A DNA stretch of 64,000 bases from Rhabditoides inermis (GCA_963966185.1 CAWZYM010000081.1:139501-203500); one strand, 5' to 3'; shown: positions 38,262 to 48,098, counted from the first letter of the stretch. Program-made: numbers and translations. Notes: generated from the sequence alone by a model not told the origin.

Positions 38262-38942
38262 CGCGAACTGCATGCCGTTGGCGCAGTAGTAGGGCACGAG
38301 GCTGATCTTGGTCGGCTTGTCCTCGTGCGCCTCTCGGATGCAGCGGATACTGTACACAAATATAGGTAAACAAGCAACAAACAAATACTATAACCTATAC
38401 TATAATCTACAATTTAATTTGTAAAGTTAAATATAGAACCCCACATGCTTCACACATGAAATGCCTGTGAACAATGACATTGACAAAGGAGGAGCTGCAG
38501 TAGAGTACTACATGTTATGGCTCTAGGAAACCACTGTGAACAAAGTTCGTTAACACAAACAAAACGAAAGCGTACTCGCACCGTTTGCCGGTTTCGACGT
38601 CGAACGTGCAGAGTGCGCGGTTCTGGGAGAGGGTGAGGAGCTGGGTGCCGTCGTGCGAGAACTGCACCGCTCGCACCGGACGCTTCATCTGATACGTCCA
38701 ACCAGGCTGCAACAAAACAGCTCAATTTTACATAAAAAATAATAAGCAAACACAACACGTCAAATGGTCAAACAAGTAATGTTATATAAATAGTGACGAG
38801 TGCTCACCGTCATGCTTTTCTTGTCGATATCGAAGGCGGCCATCTGAACGACGCCATCGACGAATCCAATGGCTATCCGGTCGGAGCCCTCCTGGGTGTC
38901 GAGCCCGAAACACGTCGGCGGCTCCGGACACCGCTTCTCCAT
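38262..38942 (-). pseudogene. Partial second copy of WDR55 (first three exons)
   Basis: Exon 1 (from ATG at 38940-38942) differs from WDR55 by one residue seen (D for E in EGSERIA). Exon 2 matches fully (WTYQMKRPVRAVQFSHDGTQ). Exon 3 matches up to CANGMQFAT and then breaks into a CT/GA tract. The remaining propeller exons and acidic tail are absent. Frames and splice sites are intact, so the copy is young and could be transcribed, possibly into the downstream unrecognised exons. Confidence 0.85.
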
Positions 38943-39302
38943 TGTATGGACACTGAACAATGGAAATATGACGAAATGTATATAAAACGCACGATGGTTG
39001 ATTGACTAATGAAATAAAAATGAAAACAATGAACTAATAAATGCTTTAGAACAAATGTATAAAAACTCAAAACGAACAAAATATAATAGCGACAAACTGA
39101 CAATAGTATCTAATTATTTTGCTCCGCTCACAAAACGCCCGCGAACAATAAATATTTTGATTTTAAAGATTCAGTGAGAGCAGGACGCGACGCGTCAGCA
39201 CCGTATTGAAAGACTAGTTTTAAATAAATTAATTCTTTCTTGAATTCATAGAATCTTTTTTTGGATGAGAAGTGCAAGAGCTCAGCAATTCTATTTAATA
39301 GT

Positions 39303-39366
39303 GCGGGGCAGAGCGTCTGTCTAGTAAACAGAAGCTCGCGTGTACGATTCTCCTGCTTGAGGTACC
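39303..39366 (+). pseudogene. Decayed tRNA-Thr, duplicate
   Basis: Same lesions as the copy at 33379-33443 (lost acceptor strand and D arm; changed T arm), with CCTGCTTGAGG where the other reads CCTGCATGAGG. It was therefore duplicated after inactivation. Confidence 0.75.
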
Positions 39367-39377
39367 AAGCTTTTTCG

Positions 39378-39430
<53 letters not shown>

Positions 39431-39435
39431 TTTCA

Positions 39436-39478
39436 GGGAACTCTTGTCGCAGGTTTCAGAGTCCTGGAGTGGCCAGAT
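39436..39478 (-). pseudogene. Decayed tRNA-Gln, duplicate
   Basis: Same deleted form as at 33474-33535, and shorter by six bases (TTAGAG absent). Followed by GGCCAGATCGCACTAG. Confidence 0.65.
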
Positions 39479-39884
39479 CGCACTAGAAAAACTGAAGAGA
39501 ACTGCGACGGCGACAGCGTGTGCGCGGAAATTAGGTATACGGTACCTACAGTGACCTACAGTAACTACGGTATCTTAGAAACTAAAAGAGGCTACCTCAA
39601 GTGAGCACAAGTTACTTCCGAGAAACACACAGTGACTCGAAAGCGTGCACTACCTCACGATTCAATTGCTAACCGGTAATAACGACCTGCTTTCAACACC
39701 ATAAAAAGTAGGGAAATAGAGGTATCGACTGAACAACTACATTATGGTACTCGTAGCACTTGGTCTTTTGAAGTTGCTTGTCACACTATCCCCAAACACA
39801 ATGTGTCGGACGTCTTTTACTCATGGTTTCACCGTTCTTGTCTGGTCGGCCGTAGCTGCTCCTCGTCTTCCTCCGCTGGACTGA

Positions 39885-39975
39885 ATGACGCCATCGACGT
39901 ATCCAACGGCTATCCGGTCCGAGCCCTCCTGGGTGTCAACCCCGAAACACCGCTTCTCCATTGTATCCACAATGG
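39885..39975 (-). pseudogene. Mini-copy of WDR55 exon 1, duplicate
   Basis: Matches 33930-34024, with a further deletion (CCGAAACACCGC where the other has CCGAAAGACGTCCGGACACC). Confidence 0.7.
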
Positions 39976-40310
39976 AATTATGACAACATGTATATAAAAC
40001 GTTAAAACGCACGATGGTTGATTGACGAATGAAACAAGTATAAACACAAAACTAATATAAATGCACAACTTTTTTAAAGAAAAAGGAAAAGAAAACGTTT
40101 GAACATTAAAACACTAGTTTAAAACAAAATAATTTCCAATTTCATTTATACAGACGTGTTTTCAAAAAGAAGTTCAAAAACACAACAGTTTGGTTTTATA
40201 AAACTTATGGGTTGAGTAGACAATAAATTGAGATCCTGCTTTAGTCGGAGATAGAATTATTATTTCACTGAAATGAACACATATCGCGATTTCGTGATGG
40301 GAGGAACATC

Positions 40311-40382
40311 GCCTCATTGGCTCAGTGGCAGAGCGTCTGTCTAGTAAACAGAAGGTCGCTGGTTCGATTCCAGCATGAGGCA
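40311..40382 (+). tRNA. tRNA-Thr (AGT), unit 1
   Basis: 72 bases. Acceptor GCCTCAT pairs with ATGAGGC, anticodon stem TCTGT/ACAGA, loop CTAGTAA with AGT at positions 34-36, T arm GCTGG TTCGATT CCAGC, discriminator A. No intron. Internal A and B boxes for RNA polymerase III are normal and a TTTTT terminator follows six bases on. Decodes ACU, and ACC after A-to-I editing. Confidence 0.97.
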
Positions 40383-40493
40383 CCAATCTTTTTCGCCTTT
40401 CTTTTATAATTTTTAGCTTACTTACATGCTTGATGAGCGTTGGTGAGCCTTCTTTTCCGACACAGAAATATGAATGATAAAATGCAAAAGAAC

Positions 40494-40565
40494 AGGTCCC
40501 GGGGAGATTTGAACTCCCGTCGCAGGATTCAGAGTCCTGAGTGCTAACCGCTACACCACGGGACC
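40494..40565 (-). tRNA. tRNA-Gln (CTG), unit 1
   Basis: 72 bases with discriminator T. Acceptor GGTCCCG/CGGGACC, D arm GTGTAGCGGTTAGCAC, anticodon stem CAGGA/TCCTG, loop CTCTGAA with CTG, T arm TTCAAATC. Very like animal nuclear tRNA-Gln. Transcribed towards tRNA-Thr, with TTTT after it on the minus strand. Decodes CAG. Confidence 0.97.
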
Positions 40566-40636
40566 AGCGAGCTGCACACAGACAAAATCGAATGTGAGAG
40601 TGGCTAGATCGCACTAGACTGAATTTCTCCCTTAAC

Positions 40637-40933
40637 TTTCCTGTTGATTTGTTGAAGACTCGCAGCGCGCTAGTGTGTTTCCATCGAAAATGGGAGCTCT
40701 CATCAGCCGCCATAGCTCAGTCGGTTAGAGCGTGGGTCTAATAAGCCCAAGGTCGCAGGTTCGACCCCTGCTGGCGGCAAATCTTTTGTTTTTATCCACT
40801 CACATCACGGAATTCGGCTTGGAGATCTGCCCGGTGAAATTTCCAAGTTCGTAAGATTTCACTTTTCATTTCGAACCAGCTGAGGAGGTGGGCGTTTGGC
40901 ACGTGGTCTTGGGCATTCAGCACATACCGCGAC
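40637..40933 (-). other. Candidate antisense exon pair of the array unit (shown for unit 1)
   Basis: On the minus strand, exon A (40804-40933, 130 bases) follows CTCTCCTTTAG and ends at GTGAGT. Its open frame begins SRYVLNAQDHVPNAH and ends HRADLQAEFRD. After a 105-base intron holding tRNA-Ile in antisense comes exon B (40637-40698, 62 bases), after TGATGAG and before GTTAAG, reading SSHFRWKHTSALRVF and ending STGK. A enters with one base and B leaves with two, so A plus B is 192 bases (64 codons) and can be joined to the next unit in frame. All 35 full units have it. Exon B's acceptor is weak. I do not recognise the protein. It may be an exon pair carried along as a fossil. Confidence 0.4.
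40706..40779 (+). tRNA. tRNA-Ile (AAT), unit 1
   Basis: 74 bases. Acceptor GCCGCCA/TGGCGGC, anticodon stem TGGGT/GCCCA, loop CTAATAA with AAT, T arm GCAGG TTCGACC CCTGC, discriminator A. Followed by TTTTGTTTTT. Decodes AUU, and AUC after A-to-I editing. Its head faces away from the Gln gene. Confidence 0.97.
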
Positions 40934-40953
40934 CTAAAGGAGAGAGAATCACC

Positions 40954-41025
40954 GCCTCATTGGCTCAGTGGCAGAGCGTCTGTCTAGTAAACAGAAGGTC
41001 GCTGGTTCGATTCCAGCATGAGGCA
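40954..41025 (+). tRNA. tRNA-Thr (AGT), unit 2
   Basis: Unit 2; no difference from unit 1 seen. Confidence 0.96.
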
Positions 41026-41136
41026 CCAATCTTTTTCGCCTTTCTTTTATAATTTTTAGCTTACTTACATGCTTGATGAGCGTTGGTGAGCCTTCTTTTC
41101 CGACACAGAAATATGAATGATAAAATGCAAAAGAAC

Positions 41137-41208
41137 AGGTCCCGGGGAGATTTGAACTCCCGTCGCAGGATTCAGAGTCCTGAGTGCTAACCGCTACACC
41201 ACGGGACC
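41137..41208 (-). tRNA. tRNA-Gln (CTG), unit 2
   Basis: Unit 2; no difference from unit 1 seen. Confidence 0.96.
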
Positions 41209-41348
41209 AGCGAGCTGCACACAGACAAAATCGAATGTGAGAGTGGCTAGATCGCACTAGACTGAATTTCTCCCTTAACTTTCCTGTTGATTTGTTGAAG
41301 ACTCGCAGCGCGCTAGTGTGTTTCCATCGAAAATGGGAGCTCTCATCA

Positions 41349-41422
41349 GCCGCCATAGCTCAGTCGGTTAGAGCGTGGGTCTAATAAGCCCAAGGTCGCA
41401 GGTTCGACCCCTGCTGGCGGCA
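41349..41422 (+). tRNA. tRNA-Ile (AAT), unit 2
   Basis: Unit 2; no difference from unit 1 seen. Confidence 0.96.
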
Positions 41423-41596
41423 AATCTTTTGTTTTTATCCACTCACATCACGGAATTCGGCTTGGAGATCTGCCCGGTGAAATTTCCAAGTTCGTAAGAT
41501 TTCACTTTTCATTTCGAACCAGCTGAGGAGGTGGGCGTTTGGCACGTGGTCTTGGGCATTCAGCACATACCGCGACCTAAAGGAGAGAGAATCACC

Positions 41597-41668
41597 GCCT
41601 CATTGGCTCAGTGGCAGAGCGTCTGTCTAGTAAACAGAAGGTCGCTGGTTCGATTCCAGCATGAGGCA
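41597..41668 (+). tRNA. tRNA-Thr (AGT), unit 3
   Basis: Unit 3 copy. Confidence 0.96.
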
Positions 41669-41779
41669 CCAATCTTTTTCGCCTTTCTTTTATAATTTTT
41701 AGCTTACTTACATGCTTGATGAGCGTTGGTGAGCCTTCTTTTCCGACACAGAAATATGAATGATAAAATGCAAAAGAAC

Positions 41780-41851
41780 AGGTCCCGGGGAGATTTGAAC
41801 TCCCGTCGCAGGATTCAGAGTCCTGAGTGCTAACCGCTACACCACGGGACC
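41780..41851 (-). tRNA. tRNA-Gln (CTG), unit 3
   Basis: Unit 3 copy. Confidence 0.96.
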
Positions 41852-41991
41852 AGCGAGCTGCACACAGACAAAATCGAATGTGAGAGTGGCTAGATCGCAC
41901 TAGACTGAATTTCTCCCTTAACTTTCCTGTTGATTTGTTGAAGACTCGCAGCGCGCTAGTGTGTTTCCATCGAAAATGGGAGCTCTCATCA

Positions 41992-42065
41992 GCCGCCATA
42001 GCTCAGTCGGTTAGAGCGTGGGTCTAATAAGCCCAAGGTCGCAGGTTCGACCCCTGCTGGCGGCA
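41992..42065 (+). tRNA. tRNA-Ile (AAT), unit 3
   Basis: Unit 3 copy. Confidence 0.96.
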
Positions 42066-42239
42066 AATCTTTTGTTTTTATCCACTCACATCACGGAATT
42101 CGGCTTGGAGATCTGCCCGGTGAAATTTCCAAGTTCGTAAGATTTCACTTTTCATTTCGAACCAGCTGAGGAGGTGGGCGTTTGGCACGTGGTCTTGGGC
42201 ATTCAGCACATACCGCGACCTAAAGGAGAGAGAATCACC

Positions 42240-42311
42240 GCCTCATTGGCTCAGTGGCAGAGCGTCTGTCTAGTAAACAGAAGGTCGCTGGTTCGATTCC
42301 AGCATGAGGCA
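42240..42311 (+). tRNA. tRNA-Thr (AGT), unit 4
   Basis: Unit 4 copy. Confidence 0.96.
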
Positions 42312-42422
42312 CCAATCTTTTTCGCCTTTCTTTTATAATTTTTAGCTTACTTACATGCTTGATGAGCGTTGGTGAGCCTTCTTTTCCGACACAGAAATAT
42401 GAATGATAAAATGCAAAAGAAC

Positions 42423-42494
42423 AGGTCCCGGGGAGATTTGAACTCCCGTCGCAGGATTCAGAGTCCTGAGTGCTAACCGCTACACCACGGGACC
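42423..42494 (-). tRNA. tRNA-Gln (CTG), unit 4
   Basis: Unit 4 copy. Confidence 0.96.
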
Positions 42495-42634
42495 AGCGAG
42501 CTGCACACAGACAAAATCGAATGTGAGAGTGGCTAGATCGCACTAGACTGAATTTCTCCCTTAACTTTCCTGTTGATTTGTTGAAGACTCGCAGCGCGCT
42601 AGTGTGTTTCCATCGAAAATGGGAGCTCTCATCA

Positions 42635-42708
42635 GCCGCCATAGCTCAGTCGGTTAGAGCGTGGGTCTAATAAGCCCAAGGTCGCAGGTTCGACCCCTGC
42701 TGGCGGCA
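42635..42708 (+). tRNA. tRNA-Ile (AAT), unit 4
   Basis: Unit 4 copy. Confidence 0.96.
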
Positions 42709-42882
42709 AATCTTTTGTTTTTATCCACTCACATCACGGAATTCGGCTTGGAGATCTGCCCGGTGAAATTTCCAAGTTCGTAAGATTTCACTTTTCATTT
42801 CGAACCAGCTGAGGAGGTGGGCGTTTGGCACGTGGTCTTGGGCATTCAGCACATACCGCGACCTAAAGGAGAGAGAATCACC

Positions 42883-42954
42883 GCCTCATTGGCTCAGTGG
42901 CAGAGCGTCTGTCTAGTAAACAGAAGGTCGCTGGTTCGATTCCAGCATGAGGCA
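42883..42954 (+). tRNA. tRNA-Thr (AGT), unit 5
   Basis: Unit 5 copy. Confidence 0.96.
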
Positions 42955-43065
42955 CCAATCTTTTTCGCCTTTCTTTTATAATTTTTAGCTTACTTACATG
43001 CTTGATGAGCGTTGGTGAGCCTTCTTTTCCGACACAGAAATATGAATGATAAAATGCAAAAGAAC

Positions 43066-43137
43066 AGGTCCCGGGGAGATTTGAACTCCCGTCGCAGGAT
43101 TCAGAGTCCTGAGTGCTAACCGCTACACCACGGGACC
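43066..43137 (-). tRNA. tRNA-Gln (CTG), unit 5
   Basis: Unit 5 copy. Confidence 0.96.
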
Positions 43138-43277
43138 AGCGAGCTGCACACAGACAAAATCGAATGTGAGAGTGGCTAGATCGCACTAGACTGAATTTCT
43201 CCCTTAACTTTCCTGTTGATTTGTTGAAGACTCGCAGCGCGCTAGTGTGTTTCCATCGAAAATGGGAGCTCTCAACA

Positions 43278-43351
43278 GCCGCCATAGCTCAGTCGGTTAG
43301 AGCGTGGGTCTAATAAGCCCAAGGTCGCAGGTTCGACCCCTGCTGGCGGCA
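43278..43351 (+). tRNA. tRNA-Ile (AAT), unit 5
   Basis: Unit 5 copy; the 5' flank has a T to A change (43274), four bases before the gene. Confidence 0.96.
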
Positions 43352-43525
43352 AATCTTTTGTTTTTATCCACTCACATCACGGAATTCGGCTTGGAGATCT
43401 GCCCGGTGAAATTTCCAAGTTCGTAAGATTTCACTTTTCATTTCGAACCAGCTGAGGAGGTGGGCGTTTGGCACGTGGTCTTGGGCATTCAGCACATACC
43501 GCGACCTAAAGGAGAGAGAATCACC

Positions 43526-43597
43526 GCCTCATTGGCTCAGTGGCAGAGCGTCTGTCTAGTAAACAGAAGGTCGCTGGTTCGATTCCAGCATGAGGCA
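43526..43597 (+). tRNA. tRNA-Thr (AGT), unit 6
   Basis: Unit 6 copy. Confidence 0.96.
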
Positions 43598-43708
43598 CCA
43601 ATCTTTTTCGCCTTTCTTTTATAATTTTTAGCTTACTTACATGCTTGATGAGCGTTGGTGAGCCTTCTTTTCCGACACAGAAATATGAATGATAAAATGC
43701 AAAAGAAC

Positions 43709-43780
43709 AGGTCCCGGGGAGATTTGAACTCCCGTCGCAGGATTCAGAGTCCTGAGTGCTAACCGCTACACCACGGGACC
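43709..43780 (-). tRNA. tRNA-Gln (CTG), unit 6
   Basis: Unit 6 copy. Confidence 0.96.
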
Positions 43781-43920
43781 AGCGAGCTGCACACAGACAA
43801 AATCGAATGTGAGAGTGGCTAGATCGCACTAGACTGAATTTCTCCCTTAACTTTCCTGTTGATTTGTTGAAGACTCGCAGCGCGCTAGTGTGTTTCCATC
43901 GAAAATGGGAGCTCTCATCA

Positions 43921-43994
43921 GCCGCCATAGCTCAGTCGGTTAGAGCGTGGGTCTAATAAGCCCAAGGTCGCAGGTTCGACCCCTGCTGGCGGCA
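43921..43994 (+). tRNA. tRNA-Ile (AAT), unit 6
   Basis: Unit 6 copy. Confidence 0.96.
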
Positions 43995-44168
43995 AATCTT
44001 TTGTTTTTATCCACTCACATCACGGAATTCGGCTTGGAGATCTGCCCGGTGAAATTTCCAAGTTCGTAAGATTTCACTTTTCATTTCGAACCAGCTGAGG
44101 AGGTGGGCGTTTGGCACGTGGTCTTGGGCATTCAGCACATACCGCGACCTAAAGGAGAGAGAATCACC

Positions 44169-44240
44169 GCCTCATTGGCTCAGTGGCAGAGCGTCTGTCT
44201 AGTAAACAGAAGGTCGCTGGTTCGATTCCAGCATGAGGCA
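44169..44240 (+). tRNA. tRNA-Thr (AGT), unit 7
   Basis: Unit 7 copy. Confidence 0.96.
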
Positions 44241-44351
44241 CCAATCTTTTTCGCCTTTCTTTTATAATTTTTAGCTTACTTACATGCTTGATGAGCGTTG
44301 GTGAGCCTTCTTTTCCGACACAGAAATATGAATGATAAAATGCAAAAGAAC

Positions 44352-44423
44352 AGGTCCCGGGGAGATTTGAACTCCCGTCGCAGGATTCAGAGTCCTGAGT
44401 GCTAACCGCTACACCACGGGACC
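44352..44423 (-). tRNA. tRNA-Gln (CTG), unit 7
   Basis: Unit 7 copy. Confidence 0.96.
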
Positions 44424-44563
44424 AGCGAGCTGCACACAGACAAAATCGAATGTGAGAGTGGCTAGATCGCACTAGACTGAATTTCTCCCTTAACTTTCCT
44501 GTTGATTTGTTGAAGACTCGCAGCGCGCTAGTGTGTTTCCATCGAAAATGGGAGCTCTCATCA

Positions 44564-44637
44564 GCCGCCATAGCTCAGTCGGTTAGAGCGTGGGTCTAAT
44601 AAGCCCAAGGTCGCAGGTTCGACCCCTGCTGGCGGCA
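44564..44637 (+). tRNA. tRNA-Ile (AAT), unit 7
   Basis: Unit 7 copy. Confidence 0.96.
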
Positions 44638-44811
44638 AATCTTTTGTTTTTATCCACTCACATCACGGAATTCGGCTTGGAGATCTGCCCGGTGAAATTT
44701 CCAAGTTCGTAAGATTTCACTTTTCATTTCGAACCAGCTGAGGAGGTGGGCGTTTGGCACGTGGTCTTGGGCATTCAGCACATACCGCGACCTAAAGGAG
44801 AGAGAATCACC

Positions 44812-44883
44812 GCCTCATTGGCTCAGTGGCAGAGCGTCTGTCTAGTAAACAGAAGGTCGCTGGTTCGATTCCAGCATGAGGCA
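44812..44883 (+). tRNA. tRNA-Thr (AGT), unit 8
   Basis: Unit 8 copy. Confidence 0.96.
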
Positions 44884-44994
44884 CCAATCTTTTTCGCCTT
44901 TCTTTTATAATTTTTAGCTTACTTACATGCTTGATGAGCGTTGGTGAGCCTTCTTTTCCGACACAGAAATATGAATGATAAAATGCAAAAGAAC

Positions 44995-45066
44995 AGGTCC
45001 CGGGGAGATTTGAACTCCCGTCGCAGGATTCAGAGTCCTGAGTGCTAACCGCTACACCACGGGACC
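44995..45066 (-). tRNA. tRNA-Gln (CTG), unit 8
   Basis: Unit 8 copy. Confidence 0.96.
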
Positions 45067-45206
45067 AGCGAGCTGCACACAGACAAAATCGAATGTGAGA
45101 GTGGCTAGATCGCACTAGACTGAATTTCTCCCTTAACTTTCCTGTTGATTTGTTGAAGACTCGCAGCGCGCTAGTGTGTTTCCATCGAAAATGGGAGCTC
45201 TCATCA

Positions 45207-45280
45207 GCCGCCATAGCTCAGTCGGTTAGAGCGTGGGTCTAATAAGCCCAAGGTCGCAGGTTCGACCCCTGCTGGCGGCA
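45207..45280 (+). tRNA. tRNA-Ile (AAT), unit 8
   Basis: Unit 8 copy. Confidence 0.96.
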
Positions 45281-45454
45281 AATCTTTTGTTTTTATCCAC
45301 TCACATCACGGAATTCGGCTTGGAGATCTGCCCGGTGAAATTTCCAAGTTCGTAAGATTTCACTTTTCATTTCGAACCAGCTGAGGAGGTGGGCGTTTGG
45401 CACGTGGTCTTGGGCATTCAGCACATACCGCGACCTAAAGGAGAGAGAATCACC

Positions 45455-45526
45455 GCCTCATTGGCTCAGTGGCAGAGCGTCTGTCTAGTAAACAGAAGGT
45501 CGCTGGTTCGATTCCAGCATGAGGCA
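45455..45526 (+). tRNA. tRNA-Thr (AGT), unit 9
   Basis: Unit 9 copy. Confidence 0.96.
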
Positions 45527-45637
45527 CCAATCTTTTTCGCCTTTCTTTTATAATTTTTAGCTTACTTACATGCTTGATGAGCGTTGGTGAGCCTTCTTTT
45601 CCGACACAGAAATATGAATGATAAAATGCAAAAGAAC

Positions 45638-45709
45638 AGGTCCCGGGGAGATTTGAACTCCCGTCGCAGGATTCAGAGTCCTGAGTGCTAACCGCTACAC
45701 CACGGGACC
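45638..45709 (-). tRNA. tRNA-Gln (CTG), unit 9
   Basis: Unit 9 copy. Confidence 0.96.
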
Positions 45710-45849
45710 AGCGAGCTGCACACAGACAAAATCGAATGTGAGAGTGGCTAGATCGCACTAGACTGAATTTCTCCCTTAACTTTCCTGTTGATTTGTTGAA
45801 GACTCGCAGCGCGCTAGTGTGTTTCCATCGAAAATGGGAGCTCTCATCA

Positions 45850-45923
45850 GCCGCCATAGCTCAGTCGGTTAGAGCGTGGGTCTAATAAGCCCAAGGTCGC
45901 AGGTTCGACCCCTGCTGGCGGCA
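45850..45923 (+). tRNA. tRNA-Ile (AAT), unit 9
   Basis: Unit 9 copy. Confidence 0.96.
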
Positions 45924-46097
45924 AATCTTTTGTTTTTATCCACTCACATCACGGAATTCGGCTTGGAGATCTGCCCGGTGAAATTTCCAAGTTCGTAAGA
46001 TTTCACTTTTCATTTCGAACCAGCTGAGGAGGTGGGCGTTTGGCACGTGGTCTTGGGCATTCAGCACATACCGCGACCTAAAGGAGAGAGAATCACC

Positions 46098-46169
46098 GCC
46101 TCATTGGCTCAGTGGCAGAGCGTCTGTCTAGTAAACAGAAGGTCGCTGGTTCGATTCCAGCATGAGGCA
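46098..46169 (+). tRNA. tRNA-Thr (AGT), unit 10
   Basis: Unit 10 copy. Confidence 0.96.
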
Positions 46170-46280
46170 CCAATCTTTTTCGCCTTTCTTTTATAATTTT
46201 TAGCTTACTTACATGCTTGATGAGCGTTGGTGAGCCTTCTTTTCCGACACAGAAATATGAATGATAAAATGCAAAAGAAC

Positions 46281-46352
46281 AGGTCCCGGGGAGATTTGAA
46301 CTCCCGTCGCAGGATTCAGAGTCCTGAGTGCTAACCGCTACACCACGGGACC
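46281..46352 (-). tRNA. tRNA-Gln (CTG), unit 10
   Basis: Unit 10 copy. Confidence 0.96.
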
Positions 46353-46492
46353 AGCGAGCTGCACACAGACAAAATCGAATGTGAGAGTGGCTAGATCGCA
46401 CTAGACTGAATTTCTCCCTTAACTTTCCTGTTGATTTGTTGAAGACTCGCAGCGCGCTAGTGTGTTTCCATCGAAAATGGGAGCTCTCATCA

Positions 46493-46566
46493 GCCGCCAT
46501 AGCTCAGTCGGTTAGAGCGTGGGTCTAATAAGCCCAAGGTCGCAGGTTCGACCCCTGCTGGCGGCA
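46493..46566 (+). tRNA. tRNA-Ile (AAT), unit 10
   Basis: Unit 10 copy. Confidence 0.96.
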
Positions 46567-46740
46567 AATCTTTTGTTTTTATCCACTCACATCACGGAAT
46601 TCGGCTTGGAGATCTGCCCGGTGAAATTTCCAAGTTCGTAAGATTTCACTTTTCATTTCGAACCAGCTGAGGAGGTGGGCGTTTGGCACGTGGTCTTGGG
46701 CATTCAGCACATACCGCGACCTAAAGGAGAGAGAATCACC

Positions 46741-46812
46741 GCCTCATTGGCTCAGTGGCAGAGCGTCTGTCTAGTAAACAGAAGGTCGCTGGTTCGATTC
46801 CAGCATGAGGCA
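46741..46812 (+). tRNA. tRNA-Thr (AGT), unit 11
   Basis: Unit 11 copy. Confidence 0.96.
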
Positions 46813-46923
46813 CCAATCTTTTTCGCCTTTCTTTTATAATTTTTAGCTTACTTACATGCTTGATGAGCGTTGGTGAGCCTTCTTTTCCGACACAGAAATA
46901 TGAATGATAAAATGCAAAAGAAC

Positions 46924-46995
46924 AGGTCCCGGGGAGATTTGAACTCCCGTCGCAGGATTCAGAGTCCTGAGTGCTAACCGCTACACCACGGGACC
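46924..46995 (-). tRNA. tRNA-Gln (CTG), unit 11
   Basis: Unit 11 copy. Confidence 0.96.
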
Positions 46996-47135
46996 AGCGA
47001 GCTGCACACAGACAAAATCGAATGTGAGAGTGGCTAGATCGCACTAGACTGAATTTCTCCCTTAACTTTCCTGTTGATTTGTTGAAGACTCGCAGCGCGC
47101 TAGTGTGTTTCCATCGAAAATGGGAGCTCTCATCA

Positions 47136-47209
47136 GCCGCCATAGCTCAGTCGGTTAGAGCGTGGGTCTAATAAGCCCAAGGTCGCAGGTTCGACCCCTG
47201 CTGGCGGCA
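47136..47209 (+). tRNA. tRNA-Ile (AAT), unit 11
   Basis: Unit 11 copy. Confidence 0.96.
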
Positions 47210-47383
47210 AATCTTTTGTTTTTATCCACTCACATCACGGAATTCGGCTTGGAGATCTGCCCGGTGAAATTTCCAAGTTCGTAAGATTTCACTTTTCATT
47301 TCGAACCAGCTGAGGAGGTGGGCGTTTGGCACGTGGTCTTGGGCATTCAGCACATACCGCGACCTAAAGGAGAGAGAATCACC

Positions 47384-47455
47384 GCCTCATTGGCTCAGTG
47401 GCAGAGCGTCTGTCTAGTAAACAGAAGGTCGCTGGTTCGATTCCAGCATGAGGCA
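47384..47455 (+). tRNA. tRNA-Thr (AGT), unit 12
   Basis: Unit 12 copy. Confidence 0.96.
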
Positions 47456-47566
47456 CCAATCTTTTTCGCCTTTCTTTTATAATTTTTAGCTTACTTACAT
47501 GCTTGATGAGCGTTGGTGAGCCTTCTTTTCCGACACAGAAATATGAATGATAAAATGCAAAAGAAC

Positions 47567-47638
47567 AGGTCCCGGGGAGATTTGAACTCCCGTCGCAGGA
47601 TTCAGAGTCCTGAGTGCTAACCGCTACACCACGGGACC
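47567..47638 (-). tRNA. tRNA-Gln (CTG), unit 12
   Basis: Unit 12 copy. Confidence 0.96.
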
Positions 47639-47778
47639 AGCGAGCTGCACACAGACAAAATCGAATGTGAGAGTGGCTAGATCGCACTAGACTGAATTTC
47701 TCCCTTAACTTTCCTGTTGATTTGTTGAAGACTCGCAGCGCGCTAGTGTGTTTCCATCGAAAATGGGAGCTCTCATCA

Positions 47779-47852
47779 GCCGCCATAGCTCAGTCGGTTA
47801 GAGCGTGGGTCTAATAAGCCCAAGGTCGCAGGTTCGACCCCTGCTGGCGGCA
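47779..47852 (+). tRNA. tRNA-Ile (AAT), unit 12
   Basis: Unit 12 copy; the spacer after it has two substitutions (see findings). Confidence 0.96.
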
Positions 47853-48026
47853 AATCTTTTGTTTTTATCCACTCACATCACGGAATTCGGCTTGGAGATC
47901 GGCCCGGTGAAATTTCCAAGTTCGTAAAATTTCACTTTTCATTTCGAACCAGCTGAGGAGGTGGGCGTTTGGCACGTGGTCTTGGGCATTCAGCACATAC
48001 CGCGACCTAAAGGAGAGAGAATCACC

Positions 48027-48098
48027 GCCTCATTGGCTCAGTGGCAGAGCGTCTGTCTAGTAAACAGAAGGTCGCTGGTTCGATTCCAGCATGAGGCA
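48027..48098 (+). tRNA. tRNA-Thr (AGT), unit 13
   Basis: Unit 13 copy. Confidence 0.96.

Larger units (their letters stand above)
38943..40310. other. Segmental duplicate of the WDR55 upstream region
   Basis: Bases up to about 39990 match 32945-34030 with a few indels. They include a decayed tRNA-Thr (39303-39366), a tRNA-Gln remnant (39436-39478) and a WDR55 exon 1 mini-copy (39885-39975). A (TA)n tract at about 39381-39426 is expanded here relative to the other copy. From about 40000 to 40310 the sequence is AT-rich and leads into the tRNA array. No gene seen. Confidence 0.7.

Noticed and set aside
39381..39426. (TA)n tract as a promoter TATA region
   Set aside because: A plain microsatellite expansion; the other copy of the duplicate has only a short ATATAT at the same place and no gene starts there.
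40949..41356. Open frame of 135 codons (starting MAADESSHF) repeated in every array unit
   Set aside because: It runs unspliced through tRNA-Ile, tRNA-Gln and tRNA-Thr sequence. Only the short segment SSHFRW...STGK looks protein-like; the rest is tRNA read as codons.
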